NCBI GenBank assembly: GCA_026169045.1
Contig: JAPFDH010000129.1
Span: forward strand, 1-64,000
Length of the DNA stretch: 64,000 nt
Direction: 5' to 3'
Source of the DNA: Lachnospiraceae bacterium
GTDB taxonomy: Bacteria > Bacillota > Clostridia > Lachnospirales > Lachnospiraceae
This document shows positions 1 to 7,348 of the stretch, piece by piece. The notes beneath the pieces were generated by a model. That model saw nothing but the letters and a program-made list of their open reading frames with translations. It searched no databases and was not told the DNA's origin. Numbering within the stretch: position 1 is the first letter of the stretch; each line of letters starts with the position of its first letter. Both the position numbers and the translations under genes were made by a program.

Positions 1-138
1 AACATGTTCAGCAGCCCAAGTCATTTCGCTGCTCTGCTCTGTGAATTTGGAAGCAGGAGCTTTACAGATTGGACAAAATTCCGGAGCGCTTTCTCCTTCA
101 TGTACATAACCACAAACCTGACAGACAAATTTTTTCAT
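1..138 (-). CDS. Reverse rubrerythrin (NADH peroxidase type), N-terminal fragment
   Basis: Partial gene running off the left edge; 46 codons are visible. They encode a rubredoxin-like iron site with two CxxC pairs (C6/C9 and C22/C25) at the very N terminus, starting MKKFVCQVCGYVHEG. A rubredoxin domain placed first, followed by a linker rather than a stop, fits clostridial reverse rubrerythrins, which reduce hydrogen peroxide with NADH-derived electrons in the cytoplasm. The ATG at 138 has an AGGAG site upstream. A promoter and PerR-like palindrome lie at 217-264, and perR itself is next door, so peroxide-responsive control is likely. The diiron domain is outside the window, so a different rubredoxin-domain protein cannot be excluded. 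Confidence 0.75.
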   Translation of the reverse strand, partial: MKKFVCQVCGYVHEGESAPEFCPICKAPASKFTEQSSEMTWAAEHV

Positions 139-216
139 AATGTTTATCTCCTTTATCAATATTTTTTGAGGATATCTCAGATGATATCAAGATATCGTAA
201 CTTGCAAAAGTAAAAT

Positions 217-229
217 AGTAATCATTACT
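217..229. promoter_or_regulatory. PerR-box-like palindrome at the rubrerythrin start site
   Basis: AGTAAT-C-ATTACT is a perfect 6-1-6 inverted repeat, similar in form to Fur/PerR boxes (7-1-7, AT rich). It lies about 7 bp downstream of the -10 element, where a bound repressor would block initiation. Assignment to PerR is inferred from the neighbouring perR gene. Confidence 0.55.
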
Positions 230-235
230 GATATT

Positions 236-264
236 AAAATATCATGTCCAAATGAATTTGTCAA
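236..264 (-). promoter_or_regulatory. Promoter of the rubrerythrin gene
   Basis: On the minus strand TTGACA (264-259) is followed by a 17-bp spacer and TATTTT (241-236). The predicted start near 229 falls on the edge of the palindrome at 217-229. Confidence 0.6.
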
Positions 265-292
265 GAGATATTTTATATTAAGAAATTTTTTA

Positions 293-700
293 TTAAGAAA
301 TTTTTTTATTCTTGTAATCGGTGGATTCCATACAGGATTTGCAGATTCCATAGAAGCAAATGGAATGGCTGTCAATGTGCCCGTCAAATTGTTTTTGGGC
401 CTGTTGATCCAGTTGGAAATCCGTAGGCATGGAAATATCCTGGACACATCCGCACTGACGGCAATAAAAATGGTAGTGTGGCATGGTGTTTGGATCAAAA
501 TGATCCGAATTATCACCGCAGTTAATTTTAGCAATTTCTCCGAGAGAAGCTAAAAGAGAAAGATTGCGATATACCGTTCCCAAACTGATATTGGGAAATT
601 CCTTTTTAATATTTACATAAACAGTATCAGCAGTGGGATGATCCGTACGGTTCATCAAAAAGCGTTTGATAGCTTCGCGCTGTCGGCTGTATTTCAGCAT
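293..700 (-). CDS. perR: Peroxide-responsive repressor PerR (Fur family)
   Basis: A 135-residue Fur-family repressor that senses hydrogen peroxide by metal-catalysed oxidation. It has an N-terminal winged helix (residues 1-60) and a C-terminal metal-binding dimerisation domain. By comparison with Bacillus PerR the regulatory site would be H21, D69, H75, H77 and D88; Asp at the last position, rather than the Glu of Fur, favours PerR. The structural zinc is held by C80, C83, C120 and C123. The ATG at 700 is chosen over 742 because AGGAGG lies directly upstream of it. It sits beside the rubrerythrin gene on the same strand but has its own promoter, which carries a palindrome at the start site suggesting autoregulation. 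Confidence 0.88.
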   Translation of the reverse strand: MLKYSRQREAIKRFLMNRTDHPTADTVYVNIKKEFPNISLGTVYRNLSLLASLGEIAKINCGDNSDHFDPNTMPHYHFYCRQCGCVQDISMPTDFQLDQQAQKQFDGHIDSHSICFYGICKSCMESTDYKNKKIS

Positions 701-759
701 GGAGTACCTCCTTGATAATAGTTTCAAATCATATATATTCATGGGTTATTGAATAATAA

Positions 760-774
760 TAATAATTGTTACTA
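760..774. promoter_or_regulatory. PerR-box-like imperfect palindrome at the perR start site
   Basis: TAATAATTGTTACTA reads as a 7-1-7 inverted repeat with 5 of 7 pairs matching. It lies 4 bp downstream of the perR -10 hexamer, the same geometry as the box at the rubrerythrin promoter. Confidence 0.45.
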
Positions 775-777
775 ATA

Positions 778-807
778 ATTTTACAAGAATAAACTAAAAT
801 TTGTCAA
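778..807 (-). promoter_or_regulatory. Promoter of perR
   Basis: On the minus strand TTGACA (807-802), an 18-bp spacer and TAAAAT (783-778). The predicted start near 771 lies inside the palindrome at 760-774. Confidence 0.6.
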
Positions 808-836
808 GGGAAAAATTGCTGAGATTTAAACTAAAA

Positions 837-852
837 AATAATTATAATTATT
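837..852. promoter_or_regulatory. AT-rich perfect palindrome between perR and relQ
   Basis: AATAATTATAATTATT is a perfect 16-bp palindrome resembling a Fur/PerR box. It lies upstream of the perR -35 and about 40 bp upstream of the first relQ -10. It may be a third operator, or simply AT-rich sequence. Confidence 0.35.
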
Positions 853-888
853 AATTTTTTGTGAAGAACAGCCATTTTATTTTAAGAT

Positions 889-991
889 ATGGTATAATAT
901 ACGCGAACACAAGGAATCAAGAGGCGAAAAGCGTCATTTGATTTCTGTGCGTGAACCATGATAGAGTGAATCGGAATCATGGTATAATATA
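889..991 (+). promoter_or_regulatory. Tandem extended -10 promoters and leader of relQ
   Basis: The 13-mer ATGGTATAATATA occurs at 889-901 and again at 979-991. Each contains an extended -10 (TG-N-TATAAT). Between them, 901-953 can fold into a hairpin with AATCAA/TTGATT arms. Neither copy has a clear -35. The longer transcript would carry a leader of about 190 nt before relQ. Confidence 0.5.
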
Positions 992-1095
992 AATGATACA
1001 GGTTCATAGAAAAGACGTGGTTGGATTCTACGGGTTTGTATGAAAGCTGGGAGAAATAAAAAAAGAAATGGAAGGACATTAAAGGAGTTAGAAAA

Positions 1096-1788
1096 ATGGC
1101 ACTACCAAAGAAATACGAAGCAATCGATGAATGGAAAACGCTGATGTTTCTATATGATTCTGCTTTACGTGAAATCAGTACAAAGATAGAGATACTAAAT
1201 AATGAATTTTTACATGTACATAATTATAATCCCATTGAACATGTGAAATCGAGAATAAAATCGGCAGAAAGTATCGTGAAAAAATTAAAACGGGATGGTC
1301 ATGAAGCGACTGTGGATAATATGGTAAAGTATTTAAATGATATTGCCGGTATAAGAATTATCTGTTCCTTTACGTCGGATATTTATAAAATTGCAGATAT
1401 GATCAGCAATCAAAGTGATGTTAAGGTGTTGATGATTAAGAATTATATAGCAAATCCGAAACCCAATGGATATAAAAGCTATCATATGGTTGTCTCCATT
1501 CCTATTTTTTTGTCAGATGGACCTGTGGATACAAAGGTGGAAATACAGATTCGTACCATTGCCATGGATTTCTGGGCAAGTCTGGAACATAAAATTTATT
1601 ATAAGTTTGAAGGAAAGGCTCCGTCTTATATCAGTGAAGAATTAAAAGAGTGTGCGGATATGGTAAATATGCTGGATGAGAGAATGCTATCCCTGAATGA
1701 AGCCATTAAAGCATTGGAGGAGAAAGCCAAGGAAGAGAGAGAAGCGGAGGAAAAGAGAGCAGCAGAGCAGGAAGAAAATATTGATTAA
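1096..1788 (+). CDS. relQ: Small alarmone synthetase (RelQ/YjbM type)
   Basis: A 230-residue single-domain (p)ppGpp synthetase. It transfers pyrophosphate from ATP to GTP or GDP in the cytoplasm. It lacks the HD hydrolase, TGS and ACT domains of long Rel proteins, which is diagnostic for small alarmone synthetases. Visible motifs are IAGIRIICSF (around residue 84), NPKPNGYKSYH (around 120) and VEIQIRTIAMDFWASLEHK (around 148), which carries the catalytic Glu of EIQIRT. The C-terminal 30 residues form a charged Glu/Lys/Arg coiled tail. ATG at 1096 follows AAAGGAG. It is monocistronic, between tandem promoters and a strong terminator. RelP is the alternative, but the length and tail fit RelQ better. 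Confidence 0.85.
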   Translation: MALPKKYEAIDEWKTLMFLYDSALREISTKIEILNNEFLHVHNYNPIEHVKSRIKSAESIVKKLKRDGHEATVDNMVKYLNDIAGIRIICSFTSDIYKIADMISNQSDVKVLMIKNYIANPKPNGYKSYHMVVSIPIFLSDGPVDTKVEIQIRTIAMDFWASLEHKIYYKFEGKAPSYISEELKECADMVNMLDERMLSLNEAIKALEEKAKEEREAEEKRAAEQEENID

Positions 1789-1794
1789 TGAATA

Positions 1795-1875
1795 AAAAAT
1801 GCCGTAACATGTAGATTCAGAAACCCAATTTCCCGTAGGAATGGTATTTTTGAAACGTGTTACGGCATTTTTATA
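1795..1875. terminator. Bidirectional terminator between relQ and the convergent small gene
   Basis: A perfect 15-bp stem joins AAAAATGCCGTAACA (1795-1809) with TGTTACGGCATTTTT (1858-1872), with T-runs for both directions. The 48-nt loop is unusually long. Confidence 0.75.
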
Positions 1876-1897
1876 TTTATATGGAAGATTTCTGTGC

Positions 1898-2179
1898 TTA
1901 AAATTCTTTGTCCAACATACTGTCGTCTGCTTCCACATCTTCCATTTGCTTTTGAAGCGTTTTTTCCTGTTCTGCGGATAATTCGGAATTGAGATCCATG
2001 TAAATGATAAATATATCACTCAGGGATTTATGGGTTTCCTCAGCGATTTTTTCCATTTCAGGACGCAATGCTTCCAACTGTGTGCTGATCGGAGTTTTTT
2101 GCGGGTCAATATCAGAGAGAACCTGATCGGCGTATGCGTTGAGGCGTTCTACAATTTTGATTTTTTGATCTCTTGTCAT
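1898..2179 (-). CDS. Small acidic conserved hypothetical protein
   Basis: A 93-residue protein of unknown function. It begins MTRDQKIKIVERLNAYADQV and is mostly predicted helix, with a Glu/Asp-rich C terminus (EDVEADDSMLDKEF). There is no signal peptide, membrane segment or recognisable motif, so it is probably a soluble cytoplasmic protein. AAAGGAG lies before the ATG at 2179. It converges on relQ and shares its terminator, and is divergent from the spermidine-synthase-like gene. I do not recognise the family. Confidence 0.6.
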   Translation of the reverse strand: MTRDQKIKIVERLNAYADQVLSDIDPQKTPISTQLEALRPEMEKIAEETHKSLSDIFIIYMDLNSELSAEQEKTLQKQMEDVEADDSMLDKEF

Positions 2180-2328
2180 GGTAAATCTCCTTTATATATA
2201 GGCCATGATAATATGGCCAATACTGATAGATATGATATAGCTTTTCTAGCGTATCATAAAAAGAAGGGCGATACAAGAGCAAAAAAGAAAAATACAGATA
2301 AAAGAATAAAAAGCGAAAGAGGAAATTC

Positions 2329-2357
2329 TTGACAGGGAAAAAAGATTTTTATAGAAT
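2329..2357 (+). promoter_or_regulatory. Promoter of the spermidine-synthase-like gene
   Basis: TTGACA (2329-2334), a 17-bp spacer and TAGAAT (2352-2357), about 80 bp before the ATG. Confidence 0.65.
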
Positions 2358-2435
2358 GAATTTATGTAGTTTAAAGCCAAAAAGGAAAGGGATGTATTTT
2401 GAAAATACAGCGTTTTCGGAGATGGAGATAAGACA

Positions 2436-4040
2436 ATGGGAAAACAGAAATCTATTTTGAAAAATAAGTATTTTTTATATGCGACTGAATTTTTTGCCGG
2501 AATGTCTGTCATGGCAATTGAGTTGGGAGCCAGCCGTCTTTTGGCCCCGTATTTCAGTTCATCGCAGATTGTATGGACAGTTATTATTGGTGCTATTATG
2601 GTAGCCATGGCCCTGGGAAATATATGGGGCGGGAAAGCCGCTGATAAAAATCCTGATCCGGGACGATTGTACGGAAGAATTTTGTTTTCAGCCATATGGA
2701 TTGCTGCCATTCCGTTTTTAGGGAAATATGTGATAGCCGGTATTTCTCTTGGCGTCGCAGCGGTTGTAAAGAGTAATTTTCTTGTTTGGGCCTCTCTGTT
2801 CAGCTGTCTGGTATTATTTGTATTCCCTCTTATGTTGTTGGGGACGGTTACTCCTTCTCTCGTAAAATATACAGTGGAGGATCTGGATAATAACGGAGCC
2901 ATCGTCGGACGGTTGGGGGCACTTAATACGATTGGTTCGATAATCGGAACTTTTTTGCCCACATTTGTTACGATACCGGCGGTGGGAACAGCTGCTACTT
3001 TTTTGATTTTTTCCTGTGTACTTGCATTATTGGCGCTGATTTATTTTATTTCATCCAAAAAAAGAGCTGTTTTTTGTGTCGCAGCGGTTATCATTATTGC
3101 TGTCAGTGGATTTTTTTCTTCCAATTATAGTTTTGCATTTTGGGAAGATGATCTGATTTATGAAGATGAATCCATATACAATTATCTGCAGGTGAAAGAA
3201 GATGACAGAAGTATTGTTCTGTCTACCAATGTATTGTTTGGTGTCCAATCCATAAAAATGAAAGATCAGGATCTAACAGGAATGTATTATGATTATGCAT
3301 TGGCAGCACCGTTTATGGCCCGGGCTGACTTGAAAAAAGATAGTAATATTCTGATTCTCGGATTGGGAACGGGAACCTATGCGACTCTTTGTGATACCTA
3401 TCTGCCCGATGTTCAAGTGGAGGGTGTGGAGATTGATGAAAAAATAGCAGCACTGTCAAGACAATATTTTTCCCTTCCTGATTCGGTAACGGTACATGTG
3501 GATGATGGAAGGGCTTTTTTAACGCAGGCGGGACAGTATGATGTCATTATGGTGGATGCGTATCAGGATATCACCATTCCGTTTCAGATGTCTTCCGTGG
3601 AATTTTTTACGGCTGTGAAAGAACATTTGAAAGAAGACGGAGTGATGGTTGTCAATATGAATATGCGTTCGGCAAAAGAGGGGAGCATCAATGATTACCT
3701 GACAGATACCATAGCGTCTGTGTTCCCGGAAGTTTATACGGTGATCGATAGCGGAAATACCAATATGGAATTATTTGCATCGGATAATCCGGGGATGGTA
3801 GAAAATCTTTCTGAGGCGCGATCGGATATGGAGGATGAGAAACTGCAGAATCTGATGACCGATGTTCTTTCCGGTTTGGAAAAGGAAGAAGGAAACGGAC
3901 GGATCTTGACCGATGATAAGGCGCCGGTAGAAGTTTTGGGAATGCGGGTGATTGATGAAATCATCGGATCGGAATTGGATTATTATAGGGAGATGTTTGC
4001 CGGAAAGAGTCTGGAAGAAATATTGGAACTGTTGGGATAG
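2436..4040 (+). CDS. Membrane-fused spermidine synthase-like protein
   Basis: A 534-residue protein with two parts. Residues 1-230 hold about seven hydrophobic segments, beginning EFFAGMSVMAIELGASRLLAPYF, as in the fused MFS/spermidine synthase family. Residues 290-450 are a Rossmann methyltransferase-like polyamine synthase fold with the nucleotide motif LILGLGTGTYATL, the acidic strand-end GVEIDEKIAAL and VDDGRAF, followed by VDAYQ. In classical spermidine synthase these positions bind decarboxylated SAM and place the catalytic Asp. The real substrate of the membrane-fused family is not settled, so aminopropyl transfer is only a possibility. It is monocistronic with its own promoter. ATG 2436 is preceded by GGAGAT. 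Confidence 0.75.
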   Translation: MGKQKSILKNKYFLYATEFFAGMSVMAIELGASRLLAPYFSSSQIVWTVIIGAIMVAMALGNIWGGKAADKNPDPGRLYGRILFSAIWIAAIPFLGKYVIAGISLGVAAVVKSNFLVWASLFSCLVLFVFPLMLLGTVTPSLVKYTVEDLDNNGAIVGRLGALNTIGSIIGTFLPTFVTIPAVGTAATFLIFSCVLALLALIYFISSKKRAVFCVAAVIIIAVSGFFSSNYSFAFWEDDLIYEDESIYNYLQVKEDDRSIVLSTNVLFGVQSIKMKDQDLTGMYYDYALAAPFMARADLKKDSNILILGLGTGTYATLCDTYLPDVQVEGVEIDEKIAALSRQYFSLPDSVTVHVDDGRAFLTQAGQYDVIMVDAYQDITIPFQMSSVEFFTAVKEHLKEDGVMVVNMNMRSAKEGSINDYLTDTIASVFPEVYTVIDSGNTNMELFASDNPGMVENLSEARSDMEDEKLQNLMTDVLSGLEKEEGNGRILTDDKAPVEVLGMRVIDEIIGSELDYYREMFAGKSLEEILELLG

Positions 4041-4055
4041 ATCCGGGGATTGGTC

Positions 4056-4083
4056 TTTACAATAGAAAAGATAATGCTATAAT
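4056..4083 (+). promoter_or_regulatory. Promoter of the YqeY gene
   Basis: TTTACA (4056-4061), a 16-bp spacer and TATAAT (4078-4083). Confidence 0.65.
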
Positions 4084-4136
4084 GAAAAAAGATTCTCTGT
4101 AAATCATGGGAAAAGAATTTGGAAAGGATGTTGATT

Positions 4137-4574
4137 ATGAAGCTGGAAGAACTGAGAAAAGATATGGTAGCAGCTATGAAGGCAAAGGATAAGGAAAGAA
4201 AGGATTCCATTTCTTCTTTGATTGCTGCGGTAAAAAAGGTAGCTATTGATGAAGGCTGTCGCGAAGATGTTCCGGAAGAATTGGTGGATCGTGTTATACT
4301 GAAGGAACTGAAATCAGTAAAAGAGCAGGTAGATACCTGTCCGGCAGATCGCAGTGATCTGTTGGAAGGATATCAGAAACGCTACAATGTAATTATGGAG
4401 TATGCGCCAAAGCAGATGTCTGAGGAAGAGGTTCGTGCGTTTATTACAGAAAAATTTGCGGAAGTGGTTGCTACAAAAAACAAGGGTCAGATCATGAAAT
4501 GTGTTATGGCAGAGCTGAAGGGAAAGGCAGACGGAAAGGTAATCAATCAGGTCGTTGCACAGCTGTGTCAGTGA
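4137..4574 (+). CDS. yqeY: GatB/YqeY domain protein
   Basis: A 145-residue free-standing YqeY protein, related to the C-terminal tRNA-binding domain of the amidotransferase subunit GatB. It starts MKLEELRKDMVAAMKAKD and ends with a helical module including NKGQIMKCVMAELKGKADGK, the family signature region. The family is found beside translation genes; its biochemical role is unsettled, and a tRNA-related function is assumed from GatB. The ATG at 4137 is preferred to TTG 4119 or ATG 4128 because GGAAAGG sits 9 bp upstream. It has its own promoter and terminator. Confidence 0.85.
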   Translation: MKLEELRKDMVAAMKAKDKERKDSISSLIAAVKKVAIDEGCREDVPEELVDRVILKELKSVKEQVDTCPADRSDLLEGYQKRYNVIMEYAPKQMSEEEVRAFITEKFAEVVATKNKGQIMKCVMAELKGKADGKVINQVVAQLCQ

Positions 4575-4593
4575 TATAAAGCGAAACCATAAG

Positions 4594-4623
4594 ATGGCAT
4601 AAGCATTTGCTTATGCCATTTTT
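4594..4623 (+). terminator. Intrinsic terminator after yqeY
   Basis: Stem ATGGCATAAGC / GCTTATGCCAT with a four-base loop, followed by a T-run. Confidence 0.85.
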
Positions 4624-4658
4624 ATAACCGGTCAATGATGGAGAAACAGGGAGGAAAG

Positions 4659-6842
4659 ATGGAAGGAAAAACTAGAAAACATTGGGGAGATCAACAGGAT
4701 GGAACGTACAGGAATCCTATTTTGAATGCAGATTACAGTGATCCCGATATTGTAAGAGAAGGGGATACCTATTATATGATCACATCCACATTTCAATTTT
4801 CGCCGGGGATGGCTATTTTGGAATCCAAAGATTTAATCAACTGGAAGACAATCAATTATGCCATGGACAATTTAGATGAATTGTGTGAGGATTTGAATTG
4901 GACAAAGATGAATAGTTATAATCAGGGGGTATATGCCGGTTCCCTTCGTCATCTGAAATGGAAAGAGAAGCGTCCGGACGGAACGTATGTGGATAAATGT
5001 AAATGGTATATGTACACTACCATCATAAATGGCGGTATTGTGGTGGCGACTGCAGATGATATATACGGGAAATGGACCTGTGATTATATGAAAGATAAAA
5101 ACGGACTTCCGGTGAAGGCAAGACAGTGGGATGATAATTGTCCCTATTGGGAATTTAATGAGGATGGTACAAGAAAGGCTGCCTATATGATTTCCAGTAA
5201 TCCCGGGTTTAATTGGTATCTTCATATGTTTCAGATGAGTCTGGATGGGATGCAGTTGTTGGATGGAGATGTCCGGTATATGCAGGTGCCATTTGATACG
5301 GTTCGCAGGCGAACAGGTGTTACTCCGAAAGAAATGCTTTTTGAGGGAGATACTCCAATGGGAAATACTCTCATGGGAGATCCGGATGGAGAAGTGTTGG
5401 ATAAATATACCGGAGAGCCGATTCCCTCTGCCAATCGATGTGGTTTGGCCCACAGAGCCGTTATGAATGAGTATGGAGATATTAAAAGTACGACGAATGC
5501 ATACCAGATTTTGGGAAGAGAGGGTGTCATCATCAGCGATATCAGCAGTGTGGAGGCGTCCAAAATAATTCGGTTTGATGAAAGTACGGCAATCGGAAAG
5601 ACTACATTTACGGGAAGGCATGGCGAAAACCAGAAAGTATCGGATTATATTTACATATTCAGCAGTGAATATTGGGATGATACACGGATTCCGTTGCTGC
5701 GCAGGGCAAAGTGTATCTATGGGGATATTTTTGATGAGAATGGTGTATATGTGGGACCGGGAAGCCCGGAACAGATAGGAGTATATGAGACGCAAAGAAT
5801 TTGCGTTAATACAACGGTTCCATATGATATGCGTGAACCTAACCAGGGCGGGTATATCGACGTTCCGGCAGAATTGGCAGAAGATCATAAGGAGCACTGG
5901 TATTGGATTACACAGCACGGAAATAATTTTGTGGCAGCGGAATGCCGTCCCACATCCCTTCTTCCTGTTACTTGGGTGGAGGGATGGCCGCTGGTGGGTG
6001 AGTTGGATGAAAACGGGGAATATCTATCCAAGGGAATAGCGGACAGCAGTGCCGACCCCTATGATGGAACCGGTTTGAATGGAAACACCAATGATTCCAT
6101 CCATCATCCGCAGGCAAAATATAAACCCGGACGGATGGGAATGCATTATAAGAAGCCGCCAATCAAAGGAAAGCATCCGATTTTGAATTTTCAGGATAGT
6201 GACAATTTTGGATCGGGTCCATATGCCGGACAGCAGAATAGTATCAATGGCAAACTTTCTCCAAATTGGATGTGGAATTACGTGCCGAGAAATGCATTTT
6301 GGTCTTTGACCCAGCGCCCCGGATATTTCAGGATGTATGCTTTTTCTACGGTGGATGGAAGTCGAAATTTGTTTTGTGTGGGAAATATTTTGAGTCAGCG
6401 CTATATTGCCGCGTCCCATGTTTTGGCGGAAATCAAAATAGATATCCATCATATGAAACCCGGGCAGGAGGCAGGACTTATTCATTTTAACGGAGGAAAG
6501 AGTTACAGTTCCATTGGCATTATAATGGACGAAGAAGGAAAAAAATATTTGAGTTTTAACCAAAAAGATACGGAAATTTTGGTAAAAGAATCCGATGTGA
6601 TTTTGCGTTCCATGGTAGATGATCAGGCTGTGAATGAATATTGGTACAGTGTGGATCAGGGAGAAACATTCCATAAATGCGGTGAGCCATATGAATTAAG
6701 CTGTGGCGGATACCGGGGAGATTGTATTGGAATCTATACCTATAATAACTATGAAAAGAGAGATTGTTCTTTTGTACCCGATGAGGAAACGAATTTTGGT
6801 TATATTGATGTGGAATATTTTCGATATGAATATGAACGGTAA
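4659..6842 (+). CDS. Glycoside hydrolase, GH43-like (xylosidase/arabinofuranosidase type)
   Basis: A 727-residue enzyme with no signal peptide, so probably cytoplasmic. The N-terminal five-bladed propeller is recognisable from YRNPILNADYSDPDIVREGD, where the Asp of DPDI is the family's usual general base, and from YYMITSTFQFSPGMAILESKDLINW. The C-terminal part (about residue 500 on: WMWNYVPRNAFWSLTQRPG, then MKPGQEAGLIHFNG) matches the beta-sandwich domain of long GH43 xylosidases. The middle, about residues 210-300, contains a segment I cannot match to typical GH43 enzymes. ATG 4659 is chosen because GGGAGG lies just upstream. Likely substrates are xylo- or arabino-oligosaccharides; the specificity is not readable. 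No transporter or regulator is adjacent. Confidence 0.72.
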   Translation: MEGKTRKHWGDQQDGTYRNPILNADYSDPDIVREGDTYYMITSTFQFSPGMAILESKDLINWKTINYAMDNLDELCEDLNWTKMNSYNQGVYAGSLRHLKWKEKRPDGTYVDKCKWYMYTTIINGGIVVATADDIYGKWTCDYMKDKNGLPVKARQWDDNCPYWEFNEDGTRKAAYMISSNPGFNWYLHMFQMSLDGMQLLDGDVRYMQVPFDTVRRRTGVTPKEMLFEGDTPMGNTLMGDPDGEVLDKYTGEPIPSANRCGLAHRAVMNEYGDIKSTTNAYQILGREGVIISDISSVEASKIIRFDESTAIGKTTFTGRHGENQKVSDYIYIFSSEYWDDTRIPLLRRAKCIYGDIFDENGVYVGPGSPEQIGVYETQRICVNTTVPYDMREPNQGGYIDVPAELAEDHKEHWYWITQHGNNFVAAECRPTSLLPVTWVEGWPLVGELDENGEYLSKGIADSSADPYDGTGLNGNTNDSIHHPQAKYKPGRMGMHYKKPPIKGKHPILNFQDSDNFGSGPYAGQQNSINGKLSPNWMWNYVPRNAFWSLTQRPGYFRMYAFSTVDGSRNLFCVGNILSQRYIAASHVLAEIKIDIHHMKPGQEAGLIHFNGGKSYSSIGIIMDEEGKKYLSFNQKDTEILVKESDVILRSMVDDQAVNEYWYSVDQGETFHKCGEPYELSCGGYRGDCIGIYTYNNYEKRDCSFVPDEETNFGYIDVEYFRYEYER

Positions 6843-6850
6843 TAGAACCG

Positions 6851-6877
6851 GTATTGTGTAAACAGGGGGTTCATACT
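6851..6877 (+). promoter_or_regulatory. Possible sigma-E-type promoter for spoIIID
   Basis: GTATT (6851-6855) and CATACT (6872-6877) resemble the -35 and -10 of mother-cell sigma E promoters, which drive spoIIID in Bacillus. The 16-bp gap is slightly long. AACAGG (6861-6866) and CCTGTT (6881-6886) form an inverted repeat across it. Confidence 0.35.
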
Positions 6878-6926
6878 CGGCCTGTTAGTCGCATAGACTG
6901 TAAAAAACAGGTGTGTGGAGGATCCC

Positions 6927-7199
6927 TTGAAAGATTATATTGAAGAACGTGCCATAGAAATTGGAAAGTATATTGTTCATTATCATTCTACTGTGAGACA
7001 GACAGCAAAACAGTTTGGGGTGTCAAAATCTACGGTACATAAGGATGTGACACAGCGATTGGAGAAAATTAATCCGTCACTGGCAAAAGAAGCACGGGTA
7101 ATCTTGGATATTAACAAGTCAGAACGCCATATTCGCGGAGGAATGGCAACAAAGGAAAAATATAAACATTTAATGGATGCAGCAGTCAAACATTGCTGA
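6927..7199 (+). CDS. spoIIID: Sporulation transcriptional regulator SpoIIID
   Basis: A 90-residue DNA-binding protein that activates and represses mother-cell genes during endospore formation. The whole length is the SpoIIID domain: helix-turn-helix QTAKQFGVSKSTVHKDVTQRL (about residues 26-46) and the basic C-terminal helix with HIRGGMATKEKYK. The TTG at 6927 is preferred to GTG 6915: it gives MKDYIEERAIEIGKYIV, matching the Bacillus N terminus MHDYI, and GGAGG lies 5 bp upstream. In Bacillus spoIIID is followed by mbl; here mbl lies 5.2 kb downstream, after two carbohydrate genes. Confidence 0.93.
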   Translation: MKDYIEERAIEIGKYIVHYHSTVRQTAKQFGVSKSTVHKDVTQRLEKINPSLAKEARVILDINKSERHIRGGMATKEKYKHLMDAAVKHC

Positions 7200-7202
7200 T
7201 GA

Positions 7203-7243
7203 AAAAACGGGGATGGAGATAAATATCGTCATCCCCGTTTTTT
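7203..7243 (+). terminator. Intrinsic terminator after spoIIID
   Basis: Stem AAAACGGGGATG / CATCCCCGTTTT followed by a T-run. It isolates spoIIID from the sulfatase gene. Confidence 0.85.
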
Positions 7244-7268
7244 GTATGGTTTGCGCTAGGAATCTCCA

Positions 7269-7324
7269 TTGATGAAAAAAGATAGGGTTGTTACAATAAA
7301 TAATAAATGAAAACGAAACGTTTC
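7269..7324 (+). promoter_or_regulatory. Promoter and LacI-type operator of the sulfatase gene
   Basis: TTGATG (7269-7274), a 17-bp spacer and TACAAT (7292-7297) predict a start near 7304. The perfect palindrome GAAACGTTTC (7315-7324) lies about 11-20 bp downstream of that start, a typical repressor position. The CG-centred half-sites are typical of LacI/GalR-family regulators. A CcpA site is possible but matches the cre consensus less well. Confidence 0.6.
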
Positions 7325-7348
7325 ACAGAGATGCAAGGAGAGTAAAAT

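Noticed and set aside
2246-2962. 238-codon minus-strand frame across the spermidine-synthase-like gene start
   Set aside because: Antisense shadow covering the promoter and membrane domain of the real gene; no recognisable features.
4872-5918. 348-codon open frame on the minus strand inside the GH43-like gene
   Set aside because: It lies antisense to a well-supported gene, has no ribosome site and its residue composition (many His, Ile, Cys) is typical of a shadow frame.
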